Below, piece by piece: positions 22,865 to 30,959 of a stretch of DNA of 35,599 bases. The notes under the pieces were generated by a model. That model was given only the letters and a program-made list of their open reading frames with translations. It searched no databases and had not been told where the DNA came from. The translations under genes were made by a program, and so were the position numbers. The stretch lies in the NCBI GenBank assembly GCA_025924495.1, contig JAICIG010000016.1, positions 1 to 35,599 on the forward strand. The letters run 5' to 3'. Position 1 is the first letter of the stretch; every line of letters begins with the position of its first letter. The DNA is from Pirellulales bacterium (lineage in GTDB: Bacteria > Planctomycetota > Planctomycetia > Pirellulales > JAICIG01).

Positions 22865-23962
22865 CTACTGACCATCGGCACACTGGCCATCGGCACAATC
22901 GCCCGCCATCGCCTCATCCGTTCCAACCGCCTGATGGTGTTTTCGCCAAGGAGGCGTGAACTTCAGCCACGGAGCACGAGCTTGCTCATGGATGTACACC
23001 TTGTTAGGCGGCTTGGGGTAATGAATGCCAGGCGATTGCTTGACATGGATGCCGACCTTTTCCACGGGCGGCGGAATATGGACGTGCGTGTGATTCTTGA
23101 TCGAATGCTTCCGCAATCCGGCCGGAATGCCATATGGGATGTGCGGAGGGCCGGGCAAGCCGATCGGAGTGCCGGTGATTGGCATGCCGTATTGCGGCGC
23201 CGTGACGCCCGCCACAAAGGCTGGCGGAACGGCCCCATCAGGTCCGCAATAGCCGGCCGGAACGGCGCCGGGCATGCCCGGCCCGACCATTCCGCCGTTC
23301 GCCATCTGTTCTTCGCCGCCGACCTGAAGGTCCTTGTTGCCCAAGCGAATGATTGCCAAGATGGCGCCTCGACGGTCCGCCTCGACGATTGGATCGAGAC
23401 CGGGATCGAGCCGCGTGCTGACCAGCGTCTCGACGCCGGCCAAGGCCAACTCCTGGAATTCAGCATCGGGAAGATAGATGACTTTCGTCACGAAGTTGCC
23501 CGACAGCACCTGGTCGAAGTCTTCCTCGGTAAACTGCACGGGAATCGCGTTGTGTGCCAGGTACGCGTCGGTGCGCGGCAGCGACGGTGCGATTTCGAGC
23601 GTCGGATACAGTTCGGCGCCTTCGCGGCCGGGAATATTGGTCAATTTGAGCCTGTAAATGGCGCCCTGCGGAAAGTTGTAGCGTCCCGGGCAAATCAGCG
23701 GCTCGGAGTCAAATAGACCCGGCGCCGAGACGTCCCATGCAACCGACATTCCTTCGGGGCCGGCGAAAATAACTTGCGATGCAGCTCCCGGCGCTGGCAA
23801 GAGGCCGCCCGGGGCGCCGAGCATCATCACGCCCGGACCGGGGCCATCGACTCCGGGACCCGGATGCATGATCTGTTCGGCAGGCGGTAAGTTGTTGCTT
23901 AAGGGCGCCTTGCAGCCGACCATGGCGACAAAGGCGCTGAAAAGGGCCAATCGGTACTTCAT
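22865..23962 (-). CDS. Exported lipoprotein, paralogue of the 21932-22762 protein (365 aa)
   Basis: A lipoprotein signal is clear: MKYRLALFSAFVAMVGCK with Cys17. A Gly/Pro/Met-rich segment (30-60) leads into the shared domain (about 62-210), which carries the conserved blocks YRLKLTNIPG, EGAELYPTLEI, PVQFTEEDF, GNFVTKVIYL and EADRRGAILAIIRLG. The C-terminal 150 residues are Pro/Gly/His-rich (HTHVHIPPPVEKVGIHVKQS) and end with a short repeated DCADGQCADGQ. A GGGGGG run lies five bases before the ATG as a likely ribosome binding site. It heads the three-gene envelope cluster and is divergent from the LolA-like gene. Function unknown. Confidence 0.75.
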   Translation of the reverse strand: MKYRLALFSAFVAMVGCKAPLSNNLPPAEQIMHPGPGVDGPGPGVMMLGAPGGLLPAPGAASQVIFAGPEGMSVAWDVSAPGLFDSEPLICPGRYNFPQGAIYRLKLTNIPGREGAELYPTLEIAPSLPRTDAYLAHNAIPVQFTEEDFDQVLSGNFVTKVIYLPDAEFQELALAGVETLVSTRLDPGLDPIVEADRRGAILAIIRLGNKDLQVGGEEQMANGGMVGPGMPGAVPAGYCGPDGAVPPAFVAGVTAPQYGMPITGTPIGLPGPPHIPYGIPAGLRKHSIKNHTHVHIPPPVEKVGIHVKQSPGIHYPKPPNKVYIHEQARAPWLKFTPPWRKHHQAVGTDEAMAGDCADGQCADGQ

Positions 23963-24268
23963 CGAATCCCCCCTCGTTATGGCCTAGGCGCTGGGCCAAG
24001 CCTGCCTGCCTGGTCCCTGGCTCCGGCTGGTAGTTCATGCGGTCGCTAAGCGACCTACGCGTGCCAAAACACTTTGGCGTGGCCTCAGCTTCGGCGTCGT
24101 CCTATAATCCCGCCCGACTTGCCGCTGGCCCCGTGCGGGGTTCTGCCGAAAATGCCTTACGGCGGGCCAATTGCAATGGTGACGGCTGCCATGGCTGGTG
24201 AGCCTCTGAGGTATTGGTCGGTCTGTCCGTTCACGATTCTTTGGCAAATCCAGCAAAACCCGAAGACG
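23963..24268. promoter_or_regulatory. Divergent control region of the envelope cluster
   Basis: 306 bases between divergent genes. A perfect interrupted palindrome GGTCGC-TAA-GCGACC lies at 24041-24055 and could be an operator or hairpin. A perfect TATAAT (24103-24108, plus strand) could be the -10 box for the 24269 gene, though no good -35 box sits at the right distance. No gene is seen. Confidence 0.45.
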
Positions 24269-25159
24269 ATGCACTGGCTTCCCAGCTTCGCAGCGCGGTT
24301 CGCATTACTCGTCACAATTACTTGTGAAGCAGTGGCTTACGCGCAATCGGCAGCTCCGGCGTCGCCGCCGCACGAAGCGGAGCAGCTCTGGCGGCGTGGG
24401 CGGGTCGCGCTTGGCGAGCATGCGTCGGTCCAGGCCAAACTGATCCAAGACATCGACATCTATGGCCAGCGGCTCATGGGCAGCGGCGCCTACCTCCAGG
24501 GGCCGCCTCGATACCATTGGGTGAACCTTGACCTGGCGATCAAGACAGAACCTTACGACACGATTTTGCAACAACGATGCGATGGCGACTTTCTGTGGAT
24601 CTTGCATTCCGCCGATGGGCTATCGCGGGTTGAGAAGATCGATATTCGACGAGTGCTCGCCGCTGGACGCGCGCGTCGTGATGGCACGGCTGTGCCGATG
24701 CTTGGAATCGGCGGCCTACCGAAGCTCTTCGATTCCGTAGATAAGGCGTTTGTCTTCGTCGAAGTCCGGCAGCAGAAGCTGGACGGCCAAGTGGTTTACG
24801 TGCTGCGGGGGGAATGGCGGCCCGATCGGCTCGTCCGATGGCTGCCCGAACAAAAGGAGGCAATTGAAGCGGGGCGTCGCCTCGACCTCGCCAAGTTGCC
24901 GCAGCCCATTCCCGATCATGTGCTGATCTATCTGGGGGGCCGCGACTTGTTTCCGCGCCGAATTGATTATCGACGGGCTGATCCTTCGGACCGGTTGTCT
25001 GGCCGCGGGTCTAAATCGCTTGTTTTGTTGCGGTTCAGCGACGTCGTCTTCGATGCGCCGGTAGACCGCCGCAACTTTACTTATGAGCCCGGACTTTTGC
25101 CCGTTTCAGATGAAACCGAGCAATATATTCGCAAGCTTGGGCTGACTCCGACGCCATGA
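24269..25159 (+). CDS. Exported LolA-like protein, unknown function (296 aa)
   Basis: I use the ATG at 24269, which begins a signal peptide (MHWLPSFAARFALLVTITCE, cleaved near AYAQS), over an in-frame ATG at 24074. The first 120 mature residues have the rhythm of a LolA/LolB-type half-barrel: VQAKLIQDIDIYGQRLMGSG, RYHWVNLDLAIKTE, LQQRCDGDFLWIL. This fold binds lipids or lipoproteins in the periplasm. The rest (residues about 130-296) is beta-rich with LLRFSDVVFDAPVDRRNFTY, similar in style to DUF2092-like proteins. The assignment is by pattern only. It is divergent from the secreted-protein cluster, so a shared envelope role is plausible. Confidence 0.65.
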   Translation: MHWLPSFAARFALLVTITCEAVAYAQSAAPASPPHEAEQLWRRGRVALGEHASVQAKLIQDIDIYGQRLMGSGAYLQGPPRYHWVNLDLAIKTEPYDTILQQRCDGDFLWILHSADGLSRVEKIDIRRVLAAGRARRDGTAVPMLGIGGLPKLFDSVDKAFVFVEVRQQKLDGQVVYVLRGEWRPDRLVRWLPEQKEAIEAGRRLDLAKLPQPIPDHVLIYLGGRDLFPRRIDYRRADPSDRLSGRGSKSLVLLRFSDVVFDAPVDRRNFTYEPGLLPVSDETEQYIRKLGLTPTP

Positions 25160-25297
25160 CGCGGCGACTCGTTGCGCGTCTTGTGGTTGCTGACGGGATT
25201 ATCGCGGGCGAATCCTCGCTGGAGTGCGGATGTGCCATCATCGCCACGCGAATCTGTGACAGAGTTCTTGCTGGCAGTTTTCTGTTTTCGTTCGCAG

Positions 25298-25330
25298 GTC
25301 GAGCCGCAGCGAGTAGGGCGAAGGCTCGAC
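25298..25330 (+). repeat. Inverted repeat in the 25160-25400 gap
   Basis: A perfect 8-bp stem, GTCGAGCC (25298-25305) and GGCTCGAC (25323-25330), has a 17-base loop. It sits 140 bases after the LolA-like gene and 70 before the next gene. There is no T-run. It could be a terminator-like element or leader structure. Confidence 0.35.
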
Positions 25331-25400
25331 AGCCTCAAGTCGACTGAAGTTTTTGCCGGCGGCAATTGTCTAGACGGCAAATTCGGCATACGATCGCAGG

Positions 25401-25964
25401 ATGAACCGCATCTTTACTCCGCTCGCTTCGGTTGCCGCTCTATTGATGCTCGCCACCTTTGCGTTGGGCTGGTCTCTCCGGCTGCACGAGATTCGCGACC
25501 CGTCCGATCTCAACGCTCAATCCTGGGCTGCCTGGCACCGGCAAGCGGGCGTAGTCGCCGCTTTGGTTGTGGTGCTAGTGAACAGCATCGTGGTGACTTA
25601 TTTCATTGGCACCAGCCGCTGGTGCCGGGAAGTGGTCGATACTTATTCGCTCAACCCGGACTTCATTCGCCGCAGCAATCAGCTCAAACGCAGCACATTC
25701 CCTTACGCTTTGCTGAGCATCCTGGTGATGGTGGGCATCGTCGCTTTGGGAGGCGCCGCCGATCCCGCCGCCCGATTACGGCTTCCGCCGGTCGCGGGCA
25801 TGACCTGGACCAATTTTCATTTTGCCGGCGCCGTCCTAGGTTTGTGTTTTGTCGCCTATGCGGCATTCATCCAATCACACAACATTCGCGAGAACCATGC
25901 GATCATTAACGAAGTGATGGCAGAGGTGCAGCGGATTCGCAAAGAACGCGGTCTCGACGTGTGA
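25401..25964 (+). CDS. Four-helix integral membrane protein, unknown function (187 aa)
   Basis: Four hydrophobic segments are visible at about residues 8-25, 49-70, 100-120 and 139-160, with short loops. The helix-flanking sequences include His residues (WAAWHRQAG, NFHFAGA, IQSHNIREN). The C-terminal tail is charged and helical (HAIINEVMAEVQRIRKERG). It resembles uncharacterised planctomycete membrane proteins; I recognise no named family. The conserved-looking His residues in or near membrane helices could bind haem or metal, which is speculation. The start at 25401 is the only good ATG before the first helix. The gene ends right before a GGGCAGGGGGG motif. Confidence 0.7.
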   Translation: MNRIFTPLASVAALLMLATFALGWSLRLHEIRDPSDLNAQSWAAWHRQAGVVAALVVVLVNSIVVTYFIGTSRWCREVVDTYSLNPDFIRRSNQLKRSTFPYALLSILVMVGIVALGGAADPAARLRLPPVAGMTWTNFHFAGAVLGLCFVAYAAFIQSHNIRENHAIINEVMAEVQRIRKERGLDV

Positions 25965-26010
25965 AGGGCAGGGGGGCTTTTCGTCGGAGCTGCAAGAGCA
26001 GGGCGGCAAG

Positions 26011-26064
26011 CGCGGTGATTGTTGCAGTTTTGCACCAGAAAACGGTAGCAATCTATTCACCGCG
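26011..26064. terminator. Nested stem-loop between convergent genes
   Basis: Three stems nest: CGCGGTGA/TCACCGCG (26011-26018, 26057-26064), TTGC/GCAA (26022-26025, 26048-26051) and GTTTT/AAAAC (26027-26031, 26039-26043) with a 7-base loop. It lies between the stops of the membrane-protein gene and the ZIP gene, so it may act as a terminator for both. There is no T-run. Confidence 0.45.
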
Positions 26065-26120
26065 AACAGCGCGTGTCTTCGCAAAGAGGCCCGTTTTCGC
26101 CTTGGCTCGTCATCGGCTCA

Positions 26121-26135
26121 GGCAGGGCAGGGGGC
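26121..26135 (+). repeat. Dispersed GC-rich motif, copy 3
   Basis: GGCAGGGCAGGGGGC, a few bases beyond the stop of the ZIP gene. A shorter form, GGGCAGGGGGG (25966-25976), lies just after the stop of the opposing gene, so related motifs in the same orientation flank the convergent gap. Confidence 0.55.
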
Positions 26136-26143
26136 TGCATGAG

Positions 26144-27055
26144 CTAGTGATCGTGGTCATGGACGTGGTCGTGTCCAAGACCGGCGGCGGGCGCGCCGTG
26201 GTCGTGATGCTGTTCTTCAAGGATCACAATTCCTGCTGCCAGGGCGAGGCCAAGCAAAAGTGCAGCGGAAAGCTTGAACCGGTCGTGCGAGTGGAATTGC
26301 AACTCGGGCAGCAAGTCGCTCGTAGAGATGCACAAGAAAGTGCCAGCGGCAAATGCGAGCGCGGCGCCGATCACTTGATGCTGGTCGGCGCCCGATGCGT
26401 CTACTCCCAAATAGAACAAAACGGCGCCCAGCGGGATTGCCAGAGCATACAACCCATTGATCGCATGACGAAGACGCGCCGAGCGCCCGGCGACGGCCAT
26501 CAGCGTTCCCAGCGTCATCGAGTCGAAGGGTTTGTGCAGGAAGACAACCAGGAACACCACCAGGCCAGCCCACTGCCCGTGATTAACCTCTTGCGATTCA
26601 GTCGCCACGCTTGCCGCTAGCGCAATGCCGTCCAAAGTGCTGTGTAAGGTTAACCCGACGAGCGCCGCGCCCCAACTCAGCTTCCGCTCGTTGTGGTTAT
26701 GGCTGTGCCCCTGGCCGCGGCAAACTGAATGGTCTTCGTCGTGCGCGTGGTGCTCGTGTTCATCAACTTCGCCCGGTGCGTCGTGGTGGTGGAAGTGAAA
26801 TACTCGCTCCACAAAGAACATCACCAGAAAGCCGGCGAGCAACCACCAAACGGGCGGATAAATGCCGCCAAACTCGAAATAGGAGTGCGGCAGTAGGTGA
26901 AGCAGGCCGACGCCGAGCATCGCGCCGCTAACGAAGCTCATTGCCAGTTGCAGGCGAGTATGCGTCAGCCGGATGACCAGCGGAATCAGTCCGCCGGCCA
27001 ATGAGCCGAGCAAAATCAGCAAGCAATACACTACAAGCAGCGCCGTGGGCGACAT
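26144..27055 (-). CDS. ZIP family divalent metal transporter (303 aa)
   Basis: An importer-type ZIP protein, moving zinc or a similar divalent metal across the cytoplasmic membrane. About eight helices are seen. The metal-path motifs are in LTLHSTLDGIALAAS (about 136-150) and FLHKPFDSMTL (about 172-182). A large His-rich loop (87-122, with HFHHHD, HEHHAHDEDH and HSHNHNE plus a Cys) and a His-rich C-terminal tail (about 283-303, ending HDHVHDHDH) probably bind metal. The start overlaps nothing and has only a weak ribosome binding site. A 7-bp stem (GCAGGCG/CGCCTGC, 27077-27096) lies in its leader. No Zur-type box is recognisable. Confidence 0.9.
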   Translation of the reverse strand: MSPTALLVVYCLLILLGSLAGGLIPLVIRLTHTRLQLAMSFVSGAMLGVGLLHLLPHSYFEFGGIYPPVWWLLAGFLVMFFVERVFHFHHHDAPGEVDEHEHHAHDEDHSVCRGQGHSHNHNERKLSWGAALVGLTLHSTLDGIALAASVATESQEVNHGQWAGLVVFLVVFLHKPFDSMTLGTLMAVAGRSARLRHAINGLYALAIPLGAVLFYLGVDASGADQHQVIGAALAFAAGTFLCISTSDLLPELQFHSHDRFKLSAALLLGLALAAGIVILEEQHHDHGAPAAGLGHDHVHDHDH

Positions 27056-27076
27056 AGACAGAGCCCGCTAGGAGAT

Positions 27077-27096
27077 GCAGGCGACGCCGCGCCTGC
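27077..27096 (-). promoter_or_regulatory. Hairpin in the leader of the ZIP transporter gene
   Basis: GCAGGCG (27077-27083) and CGCCTGC (27090-27096) form a 7-bp stem with a 6-base loop about 22 bases upstream of the ZIP start. A role in control of the transporter is possible but unproven. Confidence 0.3.
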
Positions 27097-27315
27097 CAGA
27101 TAGTCACGCGAGAGAGCCGCAGCAAACGCCTGGGAGACGTCGCGGCTTTTCGCAACACAGTTGCAAGAGTATGGCAGCTGGCGCTCGACTCCGCAAGCAG
27201 GCTCCGGCTAGTAGCTATACGAGCGTTTGCCGCCTGGCAGGCCTCCGGCTATTGTGTTGGCCGGCGTAAGCCGCTACGGCCCGCTAGACAATACATGCTA
27301 GATGGCGAGGCGTTA

Positions 27316-27771
27316 ATGCGCGCGTGTGTGCAACGGGTCAATCAGGCGAAGGTGACTGTCGCAGACGAGGTGACCGGACAAATCGGAGCGGGACTTCTTG
27401 TTTTGCTGGGCGTAGCCACGACCGATACCGACGTGGAAGCGAAGTGGCTCGCCGAGAAAGTCGCCGGCCTGCGGATCTTCGAAGATGAGGCGGGCAAAAT
27501 GAATCTCGCATTGGCGGCGGCAGGCGGCGCAATGCTCGTGGTAAGTCAGTTCACTCTGCTGGGCGACTGCCGCCGCGGACGCCGTCCGAGTTTCGTAGAC
27601 GCCGCTCCGCCGGAGGTCGCCGAGCGTCTCTATGAGGCATTCGTCGACGCCGTTCGCTCGCTAGGCATCACGGTGGCCACGGGACGGTTCCGGCAGCACA
27701 TGGAAGTCGCGCTAGTCAACGACGGTCCGGTCACCTTGATCGTTGATACCGACCGCCAAAGCCAGGCGTGA
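27316..27771 (+). CDS. dtd: D-aminoacyl-tRNA deacylase
   Basis: Removes D-amino acids (and glycine from tRNA-Ala) mischarged on tRNAs. Length is 151 residues, as usual. The start MRACVQRV at 27316 is the family N-terminus; an in-frame ATG at 27295 would add seven residues. The two signature blocks are present: [17 protein letters not shown] (about 81-97) and the cross-subunit VNDGPVT near the C-terminus (about 135-141), whose Gly-Pro checks substrate chirality. It stands alone, convergent with the YdjM-like gene. Confidence 0.95.
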   Translation: MRACVQRVNQAKVTVADEVTGQIGAGLLVLLGVATTDTDVEAKWLAEKVAGLRIFEDEAGKMNLALAAAGGAMLVVSQFTLLGDCRRGRRPSFVDAAPPEVAERLYEAFVDAVRSLGITVATGRFRQHMEVALVNDGPVTLIVDTDRQSQA

Positions 27772-27773
27772 CG

Positions 27774-27797
27774 CGCGAGGGCGGATGTGGACTCGCG
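27774..27797. terminator. Hairpin between the convergent dtd and YdjM-like genes
   Basis: CGCGAG (27774-27779) and CTCGCG (27792-27797) form a 6-bp stem with a 12-base loop, directly after the dtd stop. There is no T-run, so it is a weak terminator candidate. Confidence 0.3.
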
Positions 27798-27809
27798 GAA
27801 TCACCGGCG

Positions 27810-28742
27810 TCAGTACCGATTTCGGTTGTCGATCGGTCGGCGAATCTGCACGGCGGGCCCGCGGCCCGGACCGACGTCGTCCTGCCAGGCGTCCTGCGCC
27901 TCGGGCAGCGCCGAATTCGACGGCGCCTCAAAGCGCGGGCGAGCTTCGCCGGCGACGTTTTTGAATTCGTTGGCAACCTCGGACGCGATCGAAGTAACTC
28001 GCTGCTGGGCCGACGGAAGACGCGTCTCCGCGCGATCAACGTCTTGATTGAGGCCATCGACGATATCCGAAGCGATTGAATGCAGCTTTTGCTCTCGCGG
28101 ATCTGCGTCAGCCCAAATCGGGTCGTTAAATACAAGCAAAGCGACTGCCAGCAAGCCCGCATAGGCGATCGCATTCGACCACCAACAGGGCGAGTAGAAT
28201 TTCACCGCAGTACCGAACGAACTTTTTAAATGCACGCCGAGGCCGGAGCGTTCGACGCTCCAGATCTCGTCAAGGATCAAGTGCGACATGAAGCCGACTA
28301 CGACAGCGCCGGCCTTATAGTACCGCTGCGGAAGGCCGCCGGTATTGCACAGCAAAAATGCCAGGCCGGCAAAAATCAAACACACAGGGATGCTATGGTA
28401 GATGCCTCGATGCACGCTGTAGTGACGCAAGAACCAGCCCAGCCCGAAACGTATCAGCAGATAGACGACCGCGCCGCCCAACACCATCGATTCGTGAGTC
28501 CAGCCCATGTGCCGGGCACGATCGAACAACAGCATAGGTACGAAAGCCGCGGCGAACGATAAACTTTCGCGCAGGGGTATCCCGGGGCCGCTATCAAGAT
28601 CGGGCAACATGCCAGACACGCTGCACAGGCCGGTCGCCAGCAGGCAGCTTTCCAGCGGAACGTCGTAAAGGATCAGCGCGCCGGCGCCATAGCCGACTCC
28701 CAGGATGCTGCTCCCGCTGATATGGATCTTGAACCCAGGCAT
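27810..28742 (-). CDS. YdjM-like membrane-bound metal-dependent hydrolase (310 aa)
   Basis: The start is placed at ATG 28742 (MPGFKIHISGSSI), preceded by AAAGGAG at good spacing; a start at 28847 would add an unlikely Cys/Arg-rich tail. The family, which includes YdjM and many planctomycete proteins, shows HISGSSILGVGYGA with an early His, MLPDLDSGPG with two Asp, HMGWTHES (His near a helix end) and SHLILDEIW with His and Asp. These are the likely metal ligands. About five membrane helices cover residues 15-220. The last 90 residues are a soluble helical tail not typical of the family. The substrate is unknown. Confidence 0.82.
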   Translation of the reverse strand: MPGFKIHISGSSILGVGYGAGALILYDVPLESCLLATGLCSVSGMLPDLDSGPGIPLRESLSFAAAFVPMLLFDRARHMGWTHESMVLGGAVVYLLIRFGLGWFLRHYSVHRGIYHSIPVCLIFAGLAFLLCNTGGLPQRYYKAGAVVVGFMSHLILDEIWSVERSGLGVHLKSSFGTAVKFYSPCWWSNAIAYAGLLAVALLVFNDPIWADADPREQKLHSIASDIVDGLNQDVDRAETRLPSAQQRVTSIASEVANEFKNVAGEARPRFEAPSNSALPEAQDAWQDDVGPGRGPAVQIRRPIDNRNRY

Positions 28743-28930
28743 GACGACTCCTTTCGACGCGTGGGCGACCGCTGCGCATACCGGGTGCGCGGGGCGGCAC
28801 TGTAATCGAAAGCAGGCGCCCAACCAAGAGCAATCAGGCGAACGCAATCCCGGGCAATCAGACGGGAAGAAATGGCGAGCTGCTTGCGCTTCGCATCGGA
28901 CGCCCTTCTCTGCACGAGCGCTTGCCGCTA

Positions 28931-28936
28931 TACTCC
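28931..28936 (+). promoter_or_regulatory. Possible -10 box for the CvpA-family gene
   Basis: TATACT lies 76 bases ahead of the ATG at 29012, in the divergent gap. No convincing -35 box is found at the expected distance, so this is weak. Confidence 0.25.
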
Positions 28937-29011
28937 CCGCCCCTGCACTTCTGGCTTCGTCGCTTTGTTTTTGTCTTGGATTCCACGGGGTTCCTTCGGC
29001 AGCCTTCGATC

Positions 29012-29578
29012 ATGCAACCCTACGATCTTGCCATGTTGGCCGTGTTAGCATTGGCCACCGTGTTTGGCGCCTGGAAAGGCATGGCTTGGCAAGTCGCTTC
29101 GCTCAGTTCGCTCATTGCCAGTTACTTTGTCGCTCTCCGCTTTAGCGGACCGTTGGCGCCTTATCTCAGCCAGCGGGTCCCGCTGAATCGATTTTTGGCA
29201 ATGCTGGTATTGTATTTGGCGACCTCGCTGTTGATCTGGTTGGGATTCCGTATCGTCTCCAACGCCATCAGTCGCGTTCAACTGAAGGAATTTGATCGGC
29301 AGATCGGCGGCTTATTCGGGGCCGCTAAAGGGGTGCTGTTGTGCATCGCGATTACCTTCTTCGCAGTATCGCTCTCGGAACCGGCAAGGGAAATGGTGCT
29401 TAAATCCCGATCCGGCTATTACATCGCCGTGTTGATCGATCGGGCCAACCCGGTCATGCCGAGGGAAATTCATGACGTCCTGCGCCCGTACTTCCACACG
29501 CTGGAAAAACGACTCGATCCTCGCACGCTGCCAGCGCCCGACGGCAACACGGCGCTGAAAAGCCGTCGATCCTCTTAA
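29012..29578 (+). CDS. CvpA family membrane protein (188 aa)
   Basis: The CvpA-like layout is clear: MQPYDLAMLAVLALATVFGAW (first helix), a Gly-Met/Ala-Trp segment KGMAWQVASLSSLIASYF, a third helix (FLAMLVLYLATSLLIWLGF), then LKEFDRQIGGLFGAAKGVLL, which is the family hallmark, and a fourth helix. The ATG at 29012 is preferred over one at 28922, which would add a non-homologous tail. CvpA proteins are linked to colicin V production and envelope stress in other bacteria. The role in this lineage is not known. It is divergent from the YdjM-like gene. Confidence 0.88.
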   Translation: MQPYDLAMLAVLALATVFGAWKGMAWQVASLSSLIASYFVALRFSGPLAPYLSQRVPLNRFLAMLVLYLATSLLIWLGFRIVSNAISRVQLKEFDRQIGGLFGAAKGVLLCIAITFFAVSLSEPAREMVLKSRSGYYIAVLIDRANPVMPREIHDVLRPYFHTLEKRLDPRTLPAPDGNTALKSRRSS

Positions 29579-29835
29579 AAGGCACGTGCGGCTGGTCATT
29601 GCGCGACCACCGCGGCGCGCATGCAGTTAACCGATCGTTGGCTCGCGCCGCCATGCCGATTTCCATTCCTCCAGCGCCACAAGCAGTTGCGTCGATTCGC
29701 AAAAATCGGCACATCACTTGCTAAAACCCCTCTGCAAGATATTCAAGTCGCGACTTGTGGCGGGGTGCATCGGTATCAAGCGGTCCGGCGATCGAGACCG
29801 TGGAAGGGAAGGCACGCGCTAACGGAGACGCAACG
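29579..29835. other. Intergenic region after the CvpA gene, 257 bases
   Basis: A bulged stem (GCGG-C-TGGTC with GACCA-CCGC, 29588-29613) follows the CvpA stop and may help termination. The rest shows no convincing gene; frames here are Arg-rich and lack family signals. Confidence 0.35.
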
Positions 29836-30219
29836 ATGCTCAGTGTCTATTTTGAAAATGTCATCACGCGACAGCGGAAGCGTATCGATCCGCTGTTATC
29901 GCTGCGAATCATGGGCACCAATCTGTTGGACGGGGATCGGCAGGCGATCGCGGAATACCAAGGCGGCTTGTGGAAGCATGACAAGCAGCATTTCTTCATC
30001 GTGGGCATCGAGTCCCCTTGCTTCATTCACTTTGAGAATGCGTCGATTCGGTCTGAATCGCATGGACCATTTAATCTGGCCTGGCTGGTCAACGGGGCGA
30101 TTCGAACAGGGGAGGCCCAGGAGAGCGCCTTGGCCAGGCTCGACGAACACTCTGGCGCCTGGCATGTCTATGCCGACCGCACTTTCTGGTCGGCGGTCGT
30201 GTTTACGGGCAGTGCCTGA
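29836..30219 (+). CDS. Orphan cytoplasmic protein, unknown function (127 aa)
   Basis: I place the start at ATG 29836 with GGAG eight bases upstream (29824-29827). The protein has no signal peptide or membrane helix. It starts MLSVYFENVITRQRKRIDPL and contains HFFIVGIESPCFIHFENAS, then PFNLAWLVNGAIRTGE, and ends with RTFWSAVVF. I recognise no family. The mix of hydrophobic strands suggests a small beta-rich domain. It is isolated: more than 250 bases from CvpA on one side and an 843-base gene-free stretch on the other. It could be a lineage-specific protein; the good start signal and balanced composition make it a real gene rather than a chance frame. Confidence 0.62.
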   Translation: MLSVYFENVITRQRKRIDPLLSLRIMGTNLLDGDRQAIAEYQGGLWKHDKQHFFIVGIESPCFIHFENASIRSESHGPFNLAWLVNGAIRTGEAQESALARLDEHSGAWHVYADRTFWSAVVFTGSA

Positions 30220-30525
30220 AGGTTTTCTTTATTGGAGATCGATGAAATTGCGGTTGGGGCAGGGGCGTGATTCGGAGACTGCAAGCGGTGGAATTTGGCT
30301 TCGCGATTTCAGACCGTCGACAACGGTCCGGCCGCGTCCGAGCAGGCCGTTTGGAGAGACATGCGAGCGCGGCGGCCAGTTCGTATGTCCCGAGAAATCA
30401 GGGGCCTGAAACCGAACATAAGAAACATTATCGGACGTTGCGGTGGGGTTGAAAACGAGCCCCGAAAGGCCGCTTGAGAAGCCGCTTTGACACTCGCTTT
30501 GGCTCATCTTGTCGAATGGTCCAAC

Positions 30526-30544
30526 CAACGCCAATGAGGCGTTG
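30526..30544. repeat. Perfect 7-bp hairpin in the gene-free stretch
   Basis: CAACGCC (30526-30532) and GGCGTTG (30538-30544) around a 5-base loop. No T-run follows on either strand. Confidence 0.35.
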
Positions 30545-30941
30545 CAGCATCAGAGGCTTGCCGGCGGAATCGCCTGTTGAACTTCAGTTCCCGGTTGCCG
30601 GCTGTCGCCGCCTCGCGAGTCGTTAGCTCGGCGGAGCGTCAGCTGGCGGCCCCATCCGCACGGTTGCTGCGTTGCGGCGCTGCTTGGTCCGACGGCTCTT
30701 CGTCCTGCGAGTTTTGTTCTCGCCGGCGAACCTGATTACTGGCCGCCGCCGCTTTCCAGACGATGCAGAATCTGGTCCTCGCGCAAATGCGCCGATGCGA
30801 ACGGCCAGAACCTGGCTGCGAGAATCTGGCTGATTGGCCGCTCGAACCGAAAGCGAAGTTCAAGTCAGCGGTACACTGAAGTTCGAGTTGAGCCGGGAGC
30901 TGCGAACGGCGGACGGTTGAACTTCAAGTAGCGCGACCTTA

Positions 30942-30959
30942 CTCCGAAGCTCTTCGGAG
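30942..30959 (-). terminator. Hairpin downstream of accA
   Basis: CTCCGAA-GCTC-TTCGGAG, a perfect 7-bp stem with a four-base loop, about 105 bases beyond the accA stop. Without a T-run it is only a candidate terminator. Confidence 0.35.

Noticed and set aside
22613..23716. 367-residue plus-strand open frame opposite the paralogous envelope genes
   Set aside because: Arg-rich, no signal or domain, and the minus strand carries signal peptides and a shared conserved domain.
29621..30409. 262-residue plus-strand open frame overlapping the orphan 127-residue gene in another frame
   Set aside because: Arg/Ser/Pro-rich composition and no ribosome binding site; the shorter frame has a good start and protein-like sequence.
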